This document shows, one piece after another, positions 12,545 through 14,398 of a stretch of DNA of 14,398 bases. The notes under the pieces are model-generated. The model saw nothing but the letters and a program-made list of their open reading frames with translations, was not told where the DNA came from and searched no databases. This stretch comes from an uncultured Paracoccaceae bacterium (GTDB lineage: Bacteria; Pseudomonadota; Alphaproteobacteria; Rhodobacterales; Rhodobacteraceae). The translations under genes were made by a program, and so were the position numbers. Each line of letters opens with the position of its first letter. Position 1 is the stretch's first letter. The stretch spans positions 1-14,398 of the forward strand of contig CALHST010000198.1 of the NCBI GenBank assembly GCA_938038825.1, written 5' to 3'.

Positions 12545-14398
12545 CGACACGTCTGCCAGATGCAATCGGGTCGCCCCAAGTGCCCGCGTTGCATCTGGTT
12601 GAAGATCACGCTCTTGAACACGGAAAATGATCTGATCTACCGCGTTCAACGCGTCCACATCAAAGCCCGACACATGAAGCGCCGCATCCAAATCTGTCAC
12701 TGTCGCAATGCGCGTCTCTCCCACATTTTGGTCCCGCACCAAAACATCAATCGGCACTGAAACCCCCTGCACATACCCGCTCAACACCAGCGTATCAAAC
12801 GCGGTCAGGTTCACCGATCCGATGTCCAAACGATAGTCAACTGATCCGTGAACCCCGTCCCCATTTGCGGACACATCCCACCAGTTGAACCCATCATCCA
12901 GCCCCCCCGCAGCAATCCCCCCTGCCCCGGCATTCACCGCCAAAAGTTGCCCCTGTGGATCAATCCCATCCTCAAAATCCGCCAGCGTCACGACATCCCG
13001 GTGCAAATCAATCGCCCGCAAGGTCACCTCAACAGGGCCCACATCCAAATCCGCCTCGTTCACACGAATCAAAACCCGGTCCACAGCATCCAAATAGGCG
13101 GGATCAACAGTCCCCAAATCAAAGAACTCCTGCCCACTGAACCCCGTACCGACACGCACATACCCCTTTTGCGCATCCCGCACATAAACAGAATACGGCA
13201 CATCCGGCGCACTGAGACCCGCATCAACCGATAACCACCGCTGCGCCCGCCAATCTTCTTGCTGCAAAGTCAGGGAAAAATCCGCGAATCCAGACACGCC
13301 ATCGTCAATTTGACCCACGCTCCACACATGCGCGCCCGATTCGGCCTGCAACGCAGACACCGCAGCCCCAACTGCTGCAACCCCGGCTTTGGGATCCAAG
13401 CCTTCCTCAAAATCAGCGACGGTTGGCAAGGCATCATGATCCAACGAGATATCGCGCAGATGAACCCGCTGGCTTGCTGTGGCATTCAACGCATCATCAC
13501 TCAAACGATCCTCATGCGTGCGCAGAATAACTGCATTCACAGCGTCCAAATAGGCATCGGAAATCGAACCCAGATCCACCCGCGCCCGCCCTTCTGACAC
13601 ATGGCCCAACGACACAACCCCGTCATCTGCATCACGCAACAGGATTTCAAACCCCGCCTTGTCACCCGAAATCAACGACGACACAGACAGCCCGGCAAAG
13701 GCTTGCCAATTTTCCGCCCCGTTCAGCTGCAACACGTAATCCGCATGGCCAAACGCCCCATCGCCATTGGCCGTTACATCCCACCAATTGATCGAATCGA
13801 CCTGGTCCTGCCACCCGGCCCGCACATCAGACACACCGACATTTTCCGCAACAGTCACGCCGCGCGTATCAAGGCCCAACTCAAAATCCGCAACGCGATT
13901 GGCACTGTCATCCGGTGCGCCCGTGTCTATGGAAAACCGAGTCCCGAAATTCCGGGATGTGACAGCCGGATCATCGCTGTTGGGCGGCAAATACGTCACC
14001 TGATCCGCGACAATCTTGAACACAAAATCGGTGTTATCCCGATAAAACGCGGTGCTTGAAGCGGCCGCCAACGTCTCGAACGATGTGGCCTCGGCCGCGC
14101 CCGTCACGGCGGACAAACTGGGCAACCCTTTATAGGTGTAATACACCTCGGTTCCCGCGCTAAGCCCACGGAACGTCACATCCAACAGGTGCGGGACTTC
14201 ATGGAACCGGATCTGATAGGACAGGTTGTCCGCAATCGCCACTGTCGGATTGATCAACACATCAAACGTTGGCTGCGCACCCAAAATCTGTTCCCCATCG
14301 GATCGCAGAATGTCGTACCGCGTGCTGGCCACCAGCGGATCCGTGATCGCGCCGGCGTCATGGGATGGCAAAATGCGCATCCACCCGATTTCCGTGTT
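12533..14398 (-). CDS. large three-module repeat protein of unknown function, 5' end beyond the window
   Basis: The frame is open to the right edge; an ATG at 14380 exists but codons before it are also open (reading NTEIGW), so the true start is probably outside. From that ATG 615 residues are visible. Residues 1-160 are a beta-rich region I do not recognise. Three tandem modules of about 150 residues follow (about 163-315, 320-463, 466-613). Each opens with ADFE-x-G-[LI]-D and ends with a LDAV/LNAV, V-[IL]-[IL]-R, LR-[DA]-I-[SD]-L or LADVSL pattern. Modules 1 and 3 share NWWDV-[TS]-ANGDG and an aromatic-rich sandwich look, like carbohydrate-binding or galactose-binding-like folds. No catalytic motif, RTX repeat or membrane span is visible. 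It is probably exported. Its 3' end overlaps the convergent regulator by 12 bp, leaving no room for a terminator. Confidence 0.75.
   Translation of the reverse strand, partial: NTEIGWMRILPSHDAGAITDPLVASTRYDILRSDGEQILGAQPTFDVLINPTVAIADNLSYQIRFHEVPHLLDVTFRGLSAGTEVYYTYKGLPSLSAVTGAAEATSFETLAAASSTAFYRDNTDFVFKIVADQVTYLPPNSDDPAVTSRNFGTRFSIDTGAPDDSANRVADFELGLDTRGVTVAENVGVSDVRAGWQDQVDSINWWDVTANGDGAFGHADYVLQLNGAENWQAFAGLSVSSLISGDKAGFEILLRDADDGVVSLGHVSEGRARVDLGSISDAYLDAVNAVILRTHEDRLSDDALNATASQRVHLRDISLDHDALPTVADFEEGLDPKAGVAAVGAAVSALQAESGAHVWSVGQIDDGVSGFADFSLTLQQEDWRAQRWLSVDAGLSAPDVPYSVYVRDAQKGYVRVGTGFSGQEFFDLGTVDPAYLDAVDRVLIRVNEADLDVGPVEVTLRAIDLHRDVVTLADFEDGIDPQGQLLAVNAGAGGIAAGGLDDGFNWWDVSANGDGVHGSVDYRLDIGSVNLTAFDTLVLSGYVQGVSVPIDVLVRDQNVGETRIATVTDLDAALHVSGFDVDALNAVDQIIFRVQERDLQPDATRALGATRLHLADVSLTG
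12542..13894 (-). repeat. three tandem coding modules of about 150 residues
   Basis: Module 1 lies at about 13436-13894, module 2 at 12992-13423 and module 3 at 12542-12985. They share VADFE-type openings, an AxYLDAV or VDALNAV segment and a closing Arg-x-His-Leu or Leu-Arg-x-Ile-x-Leu strand. Module 2 lacks the WWDV-ANGDG segment and has VWSVGQIDDGVSG in its place. Divergence is high, so the duplication is old. Confidence 0.75.

Noticed and set aside
1..14398. HlyC-like acyltransferase, TolC homologue, histidine kinase, autoinducer synthase or mobile element
   Set aside because: All were looked for because of the RTX, secretion and LuxR genes. None of the open frames fits any of them, so they are absent from this window.

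Overview
The window looks like chromosomal DNA of an alphaproteobacterium, most likely a marine Rhodobacterales (Roseobacter-group) species. This rests on moderately high GC, tightly packed genes with 4-bp ATGA overlaps, a PrtD/HlyD-type secretion pair and an acidic RTX protein. The taxonomic call is inference; no rRNA or other marker gene is present. No tRNA, rRNA, insertion sequence, integrase, CRISPR array or origin was seen.

Layout. On the minus strand, from right to left: a LuxR-type regulator (10349-11401) translationally coupled to a single-span membrane protein of unknown function (9762-10352); a 776-residue RTX calcium-binding protein (7315-9645); a spacer with three consecutive dyads (7201-7293); then one packed operon of a type I secretion ABC transporter (5345-7123), its HlyD-family adaptor (3957-5348), a family 2 glycosyltransferase with a duplicated N-terminal domain (2071-3885), a family 4 glycosyltransferase (800-2074) and a sulfotransferase-like gene that runs off the left edge (1-803). 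On the plus strand, diverging from the LuxR gene across a 474-bp AT-rich intergenic region, lies a NarL/LuxR-type regulator with a degenerate receiver domain (11876-12544). It converges on and overlaps by 12 bp a large three-module repeat protein (minus strand, 12533 to the right edge, 5' end missing).

How it may work together. The RTX protein has no signal peptide and has a typical RTX C-terminus, so it is the obvious cargo of the adjacent ABC/HlyD pair; the outer-membrane TolC partner is not in the window. Four gene junctions use ATGA overlaps, and three of them chain the secretion and glycosyltransferase/sulfotransferase genes. This suggests that secretion of the RTX protein and synthesis or transfer of a glycan, possibly sulfated, are co-expressed. 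A secreted, glycan-decorated or glycan-anchored surface or matrix protein is the most economical reading, but it is inference. The two LuxR-type regulators beside the cargo gene are the likely local control.

Most striking feature: inside the RTX protein, 21 consecutive nonapeptides (residues 420-608, exactly 567 bp) all carry methionine at the position normally held by Leu, Ile, Val or Phe. This would place a continuous methionine ladder in the core of the beta-roll.
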